From Micromonospora sp. ALFpr18c (GTDB taxonomy: Bacteria; Actinomycetota; Actinomycetes; Mycobacteriales; Micromonosporaceae), in contig NZ_WBKR01000038.1 of NCBI RefSeq assembly GCF_008868155.1, positions 1 to 34,669 of the forward strand: 34,669 bases of DNA. The letters are read 5' to 3'. The translations under genes were made by a program, and so were the position numbers. The notes under the pieces are model-generated. The model ran no database searches and was not told the origin of the DNA. It saw only the letters and a list, made by a program, of their open reading frames with translations. Every line of letters starts with the position of its first letter. Positions within the stretch are counted from its first letter, which is position 1. Below are positions 7,979 through 16,443 of this stretch, piece after piece.

Positions 7979-9189
7979 ACGGGTGCTGTTCGCGCTGGTC
8001 GCCAACCGTGCGCTCAAGCCGTCGAGCAAGCTGGCCGCGTCGGAGTGGGTCTGCCACGACGTGCACCTGCCCGGCCTGCCGAACGTCGGAGACGACGCCT
8101 GCTACCGGGCGATGGACGACTGCGCGACGACAAGGGTGAGGTCGTGGCCGAAGACGACCCGGCCGCGGTCAAGCAGGCCGGGTTCCGCACCCACGGCAAG
8201 AGCAAGGACCACCGCGACGACCTGCCCCAGGTCGTGGTCGGCATGGCCGTCACCCGCACCGGCATCCCGGTGCGGGTGTGGTGCTGGCCCGGCGACACCG
8301 GCGACTCGGCGCTGATCCGCCAGGTCAAGACCGAGATGCGCGAGTGGAACCTCGCCCGCGTCGTCTGGGTCGCCGACCGCGGGTTCGCCTCCGCCGAGAA
8401 CCGGCGCTTCCTGCAGGCCGGCGCAGGCGGCTACATCCTCGGCGAGAGGCTGCGCGCCGGCACCGCCGAGGCCGACGCCGTCCTGGCCAGGCAGGGCCGC
8501 TACGCCCAAGTGGCCGACAACCTGCAGGTCAAAGACGTCAACATCGGCACCGACGACCGGTTCGTGATCTGCTACAACCCCGACGCCGCCCAGCGCGACG
8601 CCGCCGTGCGTGAACGGCTGATCGCTCACCTCACCGACAAGATCGACGGATCGGACAAGCTCAGCCCGACGAAGCGCGCCGAGCTGCGCGGGGCGATCTC
8701 CACCAAGCCGGGCCTCAACCGCTACCTGCGCGTCGCCCCCAAGGGCCTGCTGCGCGTCGACGCCGCCGCCGTCAAGGCCGAGCAGCGCCTGGACGGCAAG
8801 TACCTGCTGCGCTGCTCCGACCCGAAGCTGTCGGCCGAGGACATCGCCCTGGGCTACCAGCAGCTCCTCGAGGTTGAACGCGGCTGGCGCGATATGAAGA
8901 CCACTTTGGACCTGCGGCCGGTCTACCACCGCCGCGAGGACCGCATCCGCGCCCACATCCTGCTCTGCTGGCTAGCGCTGCTGCTCATCCGCGTCGCCGA
9001 GACCACCACCGGCCACACCTGGCCCAAGATCCGCGCAGACATCGAGCGGCTGCACATCGGCGTATTCACCGCCCCGCCGGCACGTTCTGCCAGCGCACCG
9101 AACTGTCCCAGCCCCAGAAGGCCCTGTTCGCCAAGCTGAAGATCACCGAGCCGCCCCGCGTCCTCAACGCGACACCCACACCTGCCTGA
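7978..9189 (+). mobile_element. Decayed IS1634-type (IS4 superfamily) transposase remnant
   Basis: A plus-strand transposase of the IS1634 group. It starts abruptly at IERVLFALVANRALKPSSKL, so the N terminus and left end of the IS are lost. After YRAMDD (about 8118) there is a frame change and a deletion of roughly 60 family residues, including the region that normally carries the first catalytic Asp. The next frame continues with GFRTHGKSKDHRDDLPQVVV, VWVADRGF (second catalytic Asp) and LEVERGWRDMK (catalytic Glu). Near 9073 another frameshift precedes AGTFCQRTELSQPQKALFAK, with the stop at 9187-9189. It cannot be active. Its left edge abuts the truncated XRE gene and it forms the left border of the cargo block. 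Confidence 0.85.
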
Positions 9190-9540
9190 CCAGCATCAAC
9201 ACCACAGCCTAGTGACACGCCATGTCACCGGGCCACCCGTGTTTGCCCAGCTCAAGCCCCAGATTCGCGGACTATATCGAAGCGAAGCTGCGGAACGCAG
9301 GTGGGGCCGATGCCCGGATTCGCCCGTCGGCCGTTACGGACCACAGAGAAGGTCTTCGCTGGCCGGCATCGTCGCGCTCGACGGCCAACAATCGGGGCAG
9401 GTCGAACTCGTCGACGATGTCGTCGTCGATCCGCGAAGGGCTGCCAACGCCGAGCCGGCGAAGCGTTGGACAACGAGGTTGCCAACTCCGCCGAGGCTGA
9501 GTCCTGGCGCGCGAAGGGCCGAGGCCAAGTTGCACGGGTA
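9190..9540. other. Intergenic stretch without a convincing gene
   Basis: About 350 bases between the dead IS1634-type transposase and the PadR promoter. The first 45 bases may be the remaining right end of that IS. A minus-strand frame near 9350-9440 reads RIDDDIVDEFDLPRLLAVER, which looks protein-like but lacks a start, continues poorly and matches no family I know. It may be a gene remnant. I support no feature here. Confidence 0.4.
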
Positions 9541-9542
9541 GA

Positions 9543-9581
9543 TTGACACCTAGGAAGCCTATGCCTAGGTTGCTAGGCATG
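9543..9581 (+). promoter_or_regulatory. PadR promoter with overlapping CCTAGG-type repeats, leaderless start
   Basis: TTGACA (9543-9548) and TAGGTT (9566-9571) are separated by 17 bases. The ATG at 9579 lies seven bases after the -10 box, so transcription would begin at or next to the start codon. The box region carries CCTAGG at 9549 and 9564 and an inverted repeat ATGCCTAG/CTAGGCAT (9561-9580). A PadR dimer bound there would block the promoter, so autorepression is likely. Confidence 0.65.
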
Positions 9582-9911
9582 GAGCTGCGTGGGCATCTGG
9601 ACCTGCTACTGCTCGGAACCCTGCACCAAACAGGACCGGTGCATGGATACGCGCTGATCGTTGCGCTCCGGGACCGGTCTGACGGCGCCTTCAAATTGCC
9701 GGAGGGCACGGTCTACCCCGCACTGCACCGACTGGAGCGTGATGGCTTGATAGACAGCGAGTGGTATACGGGGAAGCCCCGCCGCCGCCGGGTCTATCGG
9801 CTCACGCCATCAGGAGCCGCCGCGCTGACCGCGAAACGGCGGGAGTGGCGCACTTTCGCGCGGGGTGTACAGGCCATCGTGGAACCCGATGTCAGGGAAG
9901 GGTGGGCATGA
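9579..9911 (+). CDS. PadR family transcriptional regulator
   Basis: A 110-residue PadR-family winged-helix repressor. The ATG at 9579 is chosen because the upstream promoter places the transcript start there and no ribosome site precedes it; a longer frame from a TTG would overlap the -35 box. The family core is clear: ELRGHLDLLLLGTLHQTGPV, HGYALIVALRD, EGTVYPALHRLERDGLIDSE and RRRRVYRLTPSGAAAL, ending with a short helix. The stop overlaps the start of the next gene (ATGA, 9908-9911), the usual arrangement in which PadR controls a neighbouring membrane protein. It lies at the left end of the cargo block. Confidence 0.92.
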   Translation: MELRGHLDLLLLGTLHQTGPVHGYALIVALRDRSDGAFKLPEGTVYPALHRLERDGLIDSEWYTGKPRRRRVYRLTPSGAAALTAKRREWRTFARGVQAIVEPDVREGWA

Positions 9912-10738
9912 GGAGCGAGGAAGAGGGCGTGGACGTTGGCGTCGACGTTTCCGACCGAAAAAGGCCCGAGGCTCCAGGCGATGTCGATCGCCACCTCGAC
10001 GAGATGTTCAACCGGCTCGCCGGCACGGGCGCGGCTGGTCGTCGGGCCCTGGCCGAGGTCGAGGACCACCTGCGCGACGCCGTCGCCGACGAGCTGACAC
10101 AGGGCGTGCCGGCCCGGCAGGCTGAGCGCAACGCCGTCGCGCGCTTCGGACCGCCGGCCCGTATCGCCGGCCAACTTCGTCGGACGCATCGAGTCGCCTC
10201 GGGCGCTGTGATGCTCTCCGGCGCCTGGCTACTGATTGGACTCGCCGCGCTGATGCTCGCCGCGATCCGTCTGGCCAAGACGCTGGATGTGGCAATCCAG
10301 TTACGTCTACATCCCGAGCGACTGCCGCGGTGCGTCGAGCAAGGAACCGACCCGGTCCCCGACGGCATCGCGGCATGCGGCGTCGATGTCTTGACCGGGA
10401 ACGGCAGCGCCCGGACCGGCGTCATAATGTTGCTGCTCGCCGTCGTACTGCTGGCGTCTCGTTGGCTGGCCATCCGCTTGGCCGGGCTGGCGCCCGTGCC
10501 CCGGCGGTTCCCGCTACTCGTTGCCGCGCTCGTCGCCGCCTCCGGCATCTTCCTGTTCCTGCTACACCCGATTACGCCATACGGGCAGCATCTCGTCGGC
10601 GCCCGTGGCGGTGTGCCATTTGGGTGGACAGGGCTGTGGCATCAGATCATCGTCAGCGGGTTGACGCTGCTGACCGCACTCATCACGGTGGGCGGGTATC
10701 TCGTTCGCACGCGACAGACCAGGGCCAGGGAGGAGTGA
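9908..10738 (+). CDS. Membrane protein with permease-prefix-like N terminus, PadR partner
   Basis: A 276-residue protein beginning at the ATG that overlaps the PadR stop. Residues about 25-95 form the helical prefix seen in PadR-linked membrane proteins (DVDRHLDEMFNRLAGTGAAG, LAEVEDHLRDAVADE and QAERNAVARFGPPARIAGQL). Four hydrophobic segments follow, near residues 98-120, 170-190, 200-222 and 243-265. Two extracytoplasmic Cys lie in LPRCVEQ and IAACGVD and could form a disulfide. There is no ATPase partner next to it and no catalytic motif. It is likely repressed together with padR. The role is unknown; a stress-responsive membrane protein is a guess from the family. Confidence 0.8.
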   Translation: MRSEEEGVDVGVDVSDRKRPEAPGDVDRHLDEMFNRLAGTGAAGRRALAEVEDHLRDAVADELTQGVPARQAERNAVARFGPPARIAGQLRRTHRVASGAVMLSGAWLLIGLAALMLAAIRLAKTLDVAIQLRLHPERLPRCVEQGTDPVPDGIAACGVDVLTGNGSARTGVIMLLLAVVLLASRWLAIRLAGLAPVPRRFPLLVAALVAASGIFLFLLHPITPYGQHLVGARGGVPFGWTGLWHQIIVSGLTLLTALITVGGYLVRTRQTRAREE

Positions 10739-10997
10739 ACCGCGAGGCCATGCCCCGCTAGGGGCTGTGAGCAGAGGTGACGTCGTCAGGGCCTTCCTCT
10801 CGGCGATGCATCGTTCACAGTCAGTGCTCGTGAATCTTCCATGCATCGATCGGTGATGCTACGCTTTGCCAGTCGATCTACCCGAAGTGGCGCATCTTGC
10901 CATGGGAGTGATTGGCGCGCCCAGTACATCGGGTGGTGGCCGCAGCGAGGCAACGCCGCGGCCACCGCACCTTCACCGCAAGTGGACAAGGAGAGAG

Positions 10998-11390
10998 ATG
11001 AAGGTACGTAAGGTTATCATCCGCAGTGCCGTGCTAGCCATGCTCGGCACTGCAACGAGTCTCGTGGCGGCAACTCCCGCACTCGCCACCTCGCACAATG
11101 GAAGCTGTGAGACTGGCGAGGTCTGCCTGTACAACAATTCGTCTTACTCGGGCGACCACGATGACAACTACGACAATGACGCCAATTACCAGGGAAACAC
11201 CTACTACAACTCGAGCACTAGTCTCAACGACACGGTGTCGTCGGCAGAGAACAATGCCGCTTGGCAAGATGTGCATCTGCACTCGGCCGCCAACTACGTC
11301 GGTGCCGAGCTTCAGATCGACACCCAGTCGGGCTGGTCGAAGCTGTCTGATTATCAATTCGACAATATAGCCTCTTCCCACGATTTCTAA
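10998..11390 (+). CDS. Secreted peptidase-inhibitor I36-type (crystallin-like) small protein
   Basis: A 130-residue secreted protein. AAGGAGAG lies about five bases before ATG 10998. A Sec signal peptide (KVRKVIIRSAVLAMLGTATS, then ALA) is probably cut after ALA near residue 31. The mature part, about 100 residues, has the I36/beta-gamma-crystallin pattern: GEVCLYNNSSYSG, LNDTVSSAENNA, VHLHSAANYVG and a final DNIASSHDF. It is acidic, Asp/Asn/Tyr-rich and has two Cys (SCETGEVC). Relatives include the Streptomyces metalloproteinase inhibitor family, but many members are uncharacterised, so inhibition is not proven. It stands before its own terminator and the lipoprotein/ABC operon. Confidence 0.82.
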   Translation: MKVRKVIIRSAVLAMLGTATSLVAATPALATSHNGSCETGEVCLYNNSSYSGDHDDNYDNDANYQGNTYYNSSTSLNDTVSSAENNAAWQDVHLHSAANYVGAELQIDTQSGWSKLSDYQFDNIASSHDF

Positions 11391-11405
11391 ACGCAATTTG
11401 TGATC

Positions 11406-11446
11406 GACTTCGGCCGAATGTTCCTGTTCGGCCGAAGTCACCTTTT
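11406..11446 (+). terminator. Strong intrinsic terminator after the I36-type gene
   Basis: A perfect 13-bp stem, GACTTCGGCCGAA (11406-11418) and TTCGGCCGAAGTC (11427-11439), with an eight-base loop, is followed by ACCTTTTG. It begins 15 bases after the stop codon. It should end most transcripts of the secreted-protein gene before the lipoprotein genes, giving higher expression of the former if they share a promoter. Confidence 0.85.
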
Positions 11447-11472
11447 GACTTCATCCGAACCTGGAAGTGGTT

Positions 11473-12348
11473 GTGGAAACGTTGTTCGTACGGATTGCTG
11501 TGGTTGGTGCCGTTGTGCTCGGTCTCGCGGCGTGCAGCGATGATGGTCGTGAGCCGAGCCAAGAAGAGCCTGACATCACTGTGACTGCTATCTCAGATGT
11601 CAAGACGCTCACCCTCCCGCTTGACACCTATTTGCCAACACGGGAACAGGCTTCAGCCTTGTTGAATGCAGAGAATAGGCTAAAGCTCGGCTGCCTGCGA
11701 CGATTCGGTTTCGAACTTTCTGTGCCCGAGGGCAGGCCGAGGTCGATGGCCATGAATGAGCGTCGTTATGGCATAACCAGCGTCGAAGACGCGGCCACGT
11801 ACGGCTATCGGCTGCCTCCCAAATATGTTGTCGAGCGGGAAAAGGAGCCGGAAATCTCCGCAGCCGCCTCATCCGTACTTACCGGCAAGGGGCAAAATTC
11901 GTATCAAGGGCAGCCAGTTCCCGACGGGGGCTGCACCGGCGAGGCTCGACGAAAACTCACCGAGGGTGAGGCCGCTAAAGCGGACGCGAACTTGGCGCAG
12001 AATCTTAAAGCTGAGGCGCTGAACCGGGCTCGTAATGATAGTCGCATGGTCGCTACCTTCGTTAAGTGGAAGGCGTGCATGGGGCAGGAGGGCTACGATT
12101 ATTCCGATCCTCTCGATGCTAACGATGACGTCCAGTTCGCGTCGGGAGAGGCCGCCTCAGCGGCCGAGATCGCCGTGGCAACCGCAGACGTGGGCTGCAA
12201 GAAGAAAACGAATTTGGTGAACATTTGGGCTGCTCTCGATGGTGCCTATCAGTCACGAGCCATAGAGCAGCACGGCGAGGCGCTAGCGGCGACGAAGCGG
12301 TTGTTGGAAACCAGGTTGCGGAATGCCGCTGAGGTCGTGAGCTCATGA
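11473..12348 (+). CDS. Lipoprotein of the MacAB-type operon (first)
   Basis: A 291-residue predicted lipoprotein. The GTG at 11473 is preferred because GGAAG ends five bases upstream; a GTG two codons earlier overlaps that site. The N terminus is a short hydrophobic signal with lipobox LAAC, so Cys is the likely mature first residue. The mature part has LKLGCLRRFGFELS, GYRLPPKYV and WKACMGQEGYDYSDP, then a Cys in DVGCKKK and a long C-terminal helix. The C-x-x-x-FGF and CM-x-x-GY patterns recur in actinomycete lipoproteins that I recall beside MacAB-type exporters (an impression, not a search). The stop overlaps the next ATG (ATGA). It is probably anchored on the outer face of the membrane. 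Confidence 0.78.
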   Translation: METLFVRIAVVGAVVLGLAACSDDGREPSQEEPDITVTAISDVKTLTLPLDTYLPTREQASALLNAENRLKLGCLRRFGFELSVPEGRPRSMAMNERRYGITSVEDAATYGYRLPPKYVVEREKEPEISAAASSVLTGKGQNSYQGQPVPDGGCTGEARRKLTEGEAAKADANLAQNLKAEALNRARNDSRMVATFVKWKACMGQEGYDYSDPLDANDDVQFASGEAASAAEIAVATADVGCKKKTNLVNIWAALDGAYQSRAIEQHGEALAATKRLLETRLRNAAEVVSS

Positions 12349-12887
12349 GGCGTGCATTGTTGGCAGTCGTGATCCTAGCGCTCGGCCTAGCTGCCTCCGC
12401 ATGTACAACCGAGCCATCGGCGTCAGGCGCGGACGGCGCGGAGCCCTCTTCCCTTACGGGCCTGGTCCCACCACCTCGACCTTTGGCCAACAAGTATGCG
12501 GACTGCCTACGGGGTGCCGGTGTGACCGTCAAGGAGGTCATCGGTGTCTGGGTAGTGGCTCACGATACCGTGCCCGACACGACCGAACGCGCTCGGCGCA
12601 CCTGCGCGACGGCCCACAAGGAGTTGCTCGTCAGTGTCGGGGCGTTCGATGACGACTCACGGGAAGAGGCGACGGACGAGCCCGGGAACACACTGTTCTT
12701 TGGCCTCCTCAATTGCATGGGAGCCGCGGGCCTGAATCTGCCACGGGACACCGTGCTCTTCGATAGTTCAGCGGACCCGGCTGCAGCCACACAGTTTGAC
12801 ACATGTATCGCTACCTTACGCGGCTTCCGCCCTTCCACCGAACCTGCCATTGAGACGGGCTCGCCCACGGCCCCGGCACGGGTGTAG
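12345..12887 (+). CDS. Lipoprotein of the MacAB-type operon (second)
   Basis: A 180-residue predicted lipoprotein starting at the ATG that overlaps the previous stop. The signal RRALLAVVILALGLAASAC carries lipobox ASAC, with Cys at about residue 20. A Ser/Pro-rich linker follows. The body has YADCLRGAGVTVKEV, RTCATAHKEL, LNCMGAAGLNLP and FDTCIATLRGF: paired Cys spaced as in the first lipoprotein, suggesting a related fold, perhaps an ancient duplication. It lies seven bases upstream of the adaptor gene. Its role is unknown; position suggests that it works with the exporter at the cell surface. Confidence 0.75.
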   Translation: MRRALLAVVILALGLAASACTTEPSASGADGAEPSSLTGLVPPPRPLANKYADCLRGAGVTVKEVIGVWVVAHDTVPDTTERARRTCATAHKELLVSVGAFDDDSREEATDEPGNTLFFGLLNCMGAAGLNLPRDTVLFDSSADPAAATQFDTCIATLRGFRPSTEPAIETGSPTAPARV

Positions 12888-12894
12888 CCGTCCC

Positions 12895-14223
12895 ATGCGA
12901 GGTCATCGTACATTCGGGTTGTTGTTATGTGCGGCCGTCCTGGTGACAGCTATTGGTGTCGGCGCGACACGGTTCGTCAAATCGCCGCAAGATGCGCTTG
13001 CGGAAGCTGCGGCGCCATCGTCGGCGCGATTAACCGCCCAGGTCGAGCGGCGGGTGCTGCGAGACACCGTGGTGCTGCGTGGCACGGTGGTTGCGGGCGG
13101 GACGTTCGAGGTGACGCCAGCGGTAGGAGACAGCATCCCGGTGGTGACCGCTGTTCGGGTGAGCGTCGGCACTGACGTGAGCGTCGGGCAGGTGATCCTA
13201 GAAGTTGCGGGACGACCGCTGATCGCGCTTTCCGGCGACATACCGGTATACCGTGACCTGCGGCCGGGAATGTCGGGCCGAGACGTCGCACAGCTACAAA
13301 AAGCGCTCAGAGGCTTGGGCCACCAGTCGGCCGACGTGGACGGCACGTTCGGGTCCGGTACGAAGAAGGCGTTGTCCGCGTTCTACTCATCGCTCGGGTA
13401 CGACGTACCAATGAACCCGGCGGCAACGGCCGACGCGGTAGACGCCGCCGAACGAGCAGTCACCGCCGCTGAACGAGCAGCACAACAAGCACGCACAAAC
13501 CTCAGCCGACTTCTGACGGCCAATGCGTCACCAGCACCGACCCGAAGCGCCAACGCGATCGCAGACGCCCGGCTCGCGCTGGCCTATGCCACAGAGGATC
13601 TCAAGGCAGCAGAGATGGCCCGCAATGACGTGCAGATCCGCTATGGACCCGCGCTACCAGCGAGCGAAGTAGTCTTCCTACCCAGCTTCCCGGCCAGGGT
13701 CGACACGCTCAAGGCCAAGGTCGGTGCCCGCGTCGAGGCACCGCTCGTAACGCTGTCCAGCGGACAACTGGTGGTGCGGGCGAAACTGAACGGCGCACAA
13801 CGTGGCCTTCTTAAAGAAAACATGCCGGTTCGAGTTGTGTCGGAATTGAGCAACAAGACAGTGAATGCCACTATTAGTGCGATCGGTGGTCTGACCGAAG
13901 ATGCAGCCGCAGGCGGCCGATCCTACCCCATGGTGATCCGACCCACCGCAAAAGCGTCTTTCGGCGGCCTGCTGGGAGAGGATGTCCGCCTGACCGTTGA
14001 GGCTGCGTCGACCGACGGTGAGGTTCTCGTAGTGCCGGTTTCCGCGCTCTACACCAGCGCCGATGGACAGGTAGCCGTGCTGCGAGTGAATGCTGGGGGA
14101 GCCGACGTGCCAGTAGCAGTCACGGCAAGTGTATCGGGCGACGGCTACGTTGCTGTTGAAGCAGCCCGAAGCGATGACGGCCTCAATGCTGGCGACACCG
14201 TAGTTGTCGGCGGGCATGACTGA
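12895..14223 (+). CDS. MacA/HlyD-like adaptor with peptidoglycan-binding domain
   Basis: A 442-residue membrane-anchored adaptor. A single N-terminal hydrophobic segment lies at residues 7-24. A beta-rich stretch (about 50-112) is followed by a PG-binding_1 domain at about 121-164 (LRPGMSGRDVAQLQKALRGL, DGTFGSGTKKAL). An alanine-rich helical hairpin runs from about 180 to 250, and a C-terminal barrel with LVVPVSALY is typical of periplasmic adaptor proteins. In a Gram-positive cell it would link the permease to the cell wall. The ATG at 12895 has only a weak ribosome site, so coupling to the upstream gene is likely. Its 3' end overlaps the ATPase gene by eight bases. The subunit role is well supported by context. 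Confidence 0.88.
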   Translation: MRGHRTFGLLLCAAVLVTAIGVGATRFVKSPQDALAEAAAPSSARLTAQVERRVLRDTVVLRGTVVAGGTFEVTPAVGDSIPVVTAVRVSVGTDVSVGQVILEVAGRPLIALSGDIPVYRDLRPGMSGRDVAQLQKALRGLGHQSADVDGTFGSGTKKALSAFYSSLGYDVPMNPAATADAVDAAERAVTAAERAAQQARTNLSRLLTANASPAPTRSANAIADARLALAYATEDLKAAEMARNDVQIRYGPALPASEVVFLPSFPARVDTLKAKVGARVEAPLVTLSSGQLVVRAKLNGAQRGLLKENMPVRVVSELSNKTVNATISAIGGLTEDAAAGGRSYPMVIRPTAKASFGGLLGEDVRLTVEAASTDGEVLVVPVSALYTSADGQVAVLRVNAGGADVPVAVTASVSGDGYVAVEAARSDDGLNAGDTVVVGGHD

Positions 14224-14899
14224 ACCAAAGCTTATCCCGTTCCCGACCTTGCAACTCCAGGGTGCCGGATTGACCTATCCCGGGCCGCCGTCCGTAGCGG
14301 CGTTGCGTCCTTGCGACCTCACCGTCGAACAAGGCGAACATGTTGCAATCATGGGCCCTTCAGGATCTGGCAAGTCAACCCTGCTCAACATTCTGGGGCT
14401 GCTGGACCGGCCAACCTTTGGCAGTTACCTGCTTAATGGAGTGGAAACGACGCGGATGGCTGATCGCGACCGCACGGCGATACGAGCGCACCGCATCGGT
14501 TTCGTTTTCCAGGCCTTCCACCTAATCGCGCACCGCAGTGCACTCGAGAACGTTGGCCTATCCCTGCTCTACCAAGGAGCCGTTCCCGGCAGGCAAGAGA
14601 TCGCCCGTGCTAAATTGGAACAGATCGGGCTGGCGCATCGGTCCGATGCGTTACCAAATCAGATGTCAGGCGGTGAGCGCCAGCGAGTGGCTATCGCCCG
14701 AGCGCTGGCAGGCAACCCAAGCCTGCTGCTGTGCGATGAACCCACCGGGAACCTCGATAGCGACAATGCGGCAGTCGTACTTAACCTCATCGATAAAGTC
14801 GCCGCTTCGGGCCTTACCGTGGTCGTCATTACTCATGATCCATCGGTCGCGGCTAGGGCCAGCCGGTTAGTCACGATCAAGGATGGCGTCCTCTCGTGA
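14216..14899 (+). CDS. ABC transporter ATP-binding protein, MacB/LolD type
   Basis: A 227-residue ATPase starting at ATG 14216 inside the end of the adaptor gene. Walker A is GPSGSGKST (residues 47-55), the Q-loop lies in FVFQAF, the signature is MSGGERQRVAIARAL, Walker B with catalytic Glu is LLLCDEPTGNLD, and the switch His is in ITHD. It belongs to the MacB/LolD/FtsE-like group that drives mechanotransmission through an FtsX-type permease rather than classical solute pumping. Its last bases overlap the permease GTG start, so adaptor, ATPase and permease are made together. Confidence 0.95.
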   Translation: MTEPKLIPFPTLQLQGAGLTYPGPPSVAALRPCDLTVEQGEHVAIMGPSGSGKSTLLNILGLLDRPTFGSYLLNGVETTRMADRDRTAIRAHRIGFVFQAFHLIAHRSALENVGLSLLYQGAVPGRQEIARAKLEQIGLAHRSDALPNQMSGGERQRVAIARALAGNPSLLLCDEPTGNLDSDNAAVVLNLIDKVAASGLTVVVITHDPSVAARASRLVTIKDGVLS

Positions 14900-16128
14900 C
14901 CGCAGCCACGGCCATACCAAAATCCCGGCTCGCGATGCGTGACTTGTTTAACGAGGCTGTCGCCTCCGTAGTCGCTAGACCCACCCGCACCACGCTCACC
15001 GCCCTCGGCACGGTATTGGGGATCGGGGCGTTTGTCACGGTGCTCGGACTGACCGCAACAGCGAGTGGGCAGATCAGCAAACGTTTCACCGCTCTGGCCG
15101 CCACCGAGGTGATCGTCGGAGATGTTGGCGGCTTGGACTGGGCCCCCGACGAAAGCTCCTTCGTCGCGGACGCCGATGCCCGCGCGGAACGGCTACCTGG
15201 CGTACGAAACGCTGGCGTCTGGTGGCCCGTCACCCTCGATGAAGGGCTACCGGTCAACGGTGTACCCCTATTCGGGCAGGATGCCGACATGGACATTCCA
15301 GTCGTGGCAGCCTCGCCCGGCCTACTGCGAGCCGTGCGCCCCACTGTCGGCGAGGGTAGGCTCTACGACCAGGCACTCGATCTCCGGCACGAGAGGGTCG
15401 TCGTCCTCGGCAGTGCCGCTGCGCGCCGCCTGAACATCTCTGACCTACGGCTTCGACCCGCAATCTTCGTTGGCGGTATTCCGTTCACCGTAATCGGTAT
15501 ACTCGACAACGTCGACCGCCAGCCCGACTTACTCTTCGCTGTCCTCGTTCCACGGAAGACCGCAGAGCTGTACTGGGGGCCTGCCACAGCCGAAGCGCCA
15601 GCCAAGATGCTCATCGAAACCCGCATCGGCGCAGCCACCACTGTGGCCGAGGAAATCGCCGTGGCATTGCGTCCCGACGCCCCAGAAGCTTTCAAGGTCA
15701 CCCCGCCACCGGACCCTCGCGCACTACACGACCAGGTTTCCACCGACCTCAGCTCGCTCTTCCTCGGTCTGGCGGCAGTATGCCTCGTTATCGGCGCGGT
15801 CGGCATCGCCAACACGACCATGACGGCAGTATTAGAGCGATACACCGAGATCGGACTACGCCGGACACTAGGAGCCCGCCCGCATCATATCGCATCCCAG
15901 TTTCTCGCGGAGGGTGCGCTGCTCGGCAGCATTGGCGGCCTGAGCGGAGCGGCGATCGGAGTCATCGCGGTAGTTGGCGTCAGTGCGGCCCAGCAATGGA
16001 GCCCCATAATCGCCCCCTGGACCGTATTCACCGCACCGGCCGTTGGTGTCCTGATCGGCCTGCTCGCCGGTGCCTACCCAGCGGTGCGAGCAGCCAAAAT
16101 TGTTCCCGCCGAGGCACTCAGACGCTGA
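14896..16128 (+). CDS. MacB/FtsX-type ABC permease
   Basis: A 410-residue MacB-type permease with a GTG start overlapping the ATPase stop (GTGA). One membrane segment lies near residues 35-58 (LTALGTVLGIGAFVTVLGLT). It is followed by a large extracytoplasmic MacB_PCD-like domain of about 200 residues, then the FtsX core with three segments near 285-307, 335-358 and 375-398. The conserved IGLRRTLGARPHHIASQFL coupling helix and the ending VPAEALRR are typical. Full length, no damage seen. It is the last gene of the operon; the next 300 bases are IS debris. The substrate is unknown; a peptide or lipoprotein-linked substrate made in the same operon is a reasonable guess. Confidence 0.93.
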   Translation: MTAATAIPKSRLAMRDLFNEAVASVVARPTRTTLTALGTVLGIGAFVTVLGLTATASGQISKRFTALAATEVIVGDVGGLDWAPDESSFVADADARAERLPGVRNAGVWWPVTLDEGLPVNGVPLFGQDADMDIPVVAASPGLLRAVRPTVGEGRLYDQALDLRHERVVVLGSAAARRLNISDLRLRPAIFVGGIPFTVIGILDNVDRQPDLLFAVLVPRKTAELYWGPATAEAPAKMLIETRIGAATTVAEEIAVALRPDAPEAFKVTPPPDPRALHDQVSTDLSSLFLGLAAVCLVIGAVGIANTTMTAVLERYTEIGLRRTLGARPHHIASQFLAEGALLGSIGGLSGAAIGVIAVVGVSAAQQWSPIIAPWTVFTAPAVGVLIGLLAGAYPAVRAAKIVPAEALRR

Positions 16129-16443
16129 CGGTGCTCTTTCCGGACGGCTCGTTAATGAAGTGATGGCAGGTTCAGCCGGTCGTAGCATTTGATCTTGGTG
16201 GTTTGGTGGGACGGGATACTCCACCGTGCGTGCAATGACCTTGGTTGGTCGTGAAAAGATGTCCCGTGCCTGGCCGAAGGCTTGGAGTGCAAGCCAGGGT
16301 GATTGCGTAGTCGGTCCGCGGGTGCTCTGAGCTGGTGATCTGGGTGGTGATTGGCCTCTGTGGAGGCCGGAAGAGCGGGTGAGATCGCGTCGGTGATCAT
16401 GGAGTTCTCTACGCTTCACGACACCCGAGGACCTCACCCGCCG
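16129..16443. other. Gap between exporter operon and ISAs1 fragment
   Basis: About 315 bases without a convincing gene. Its right part is probably the left flank of the ISAs1-type transposase gene, but I could not recognise the terminal repeat. No clear terminator follows the permease stop. Confidence 0.4.

Noticed and set aside
8102..8956. A long minus-strand frame opposite the IS1634-type transposase
   Set aside because: Antisense shadow; the plus frame carries recognisable transposase motifs.
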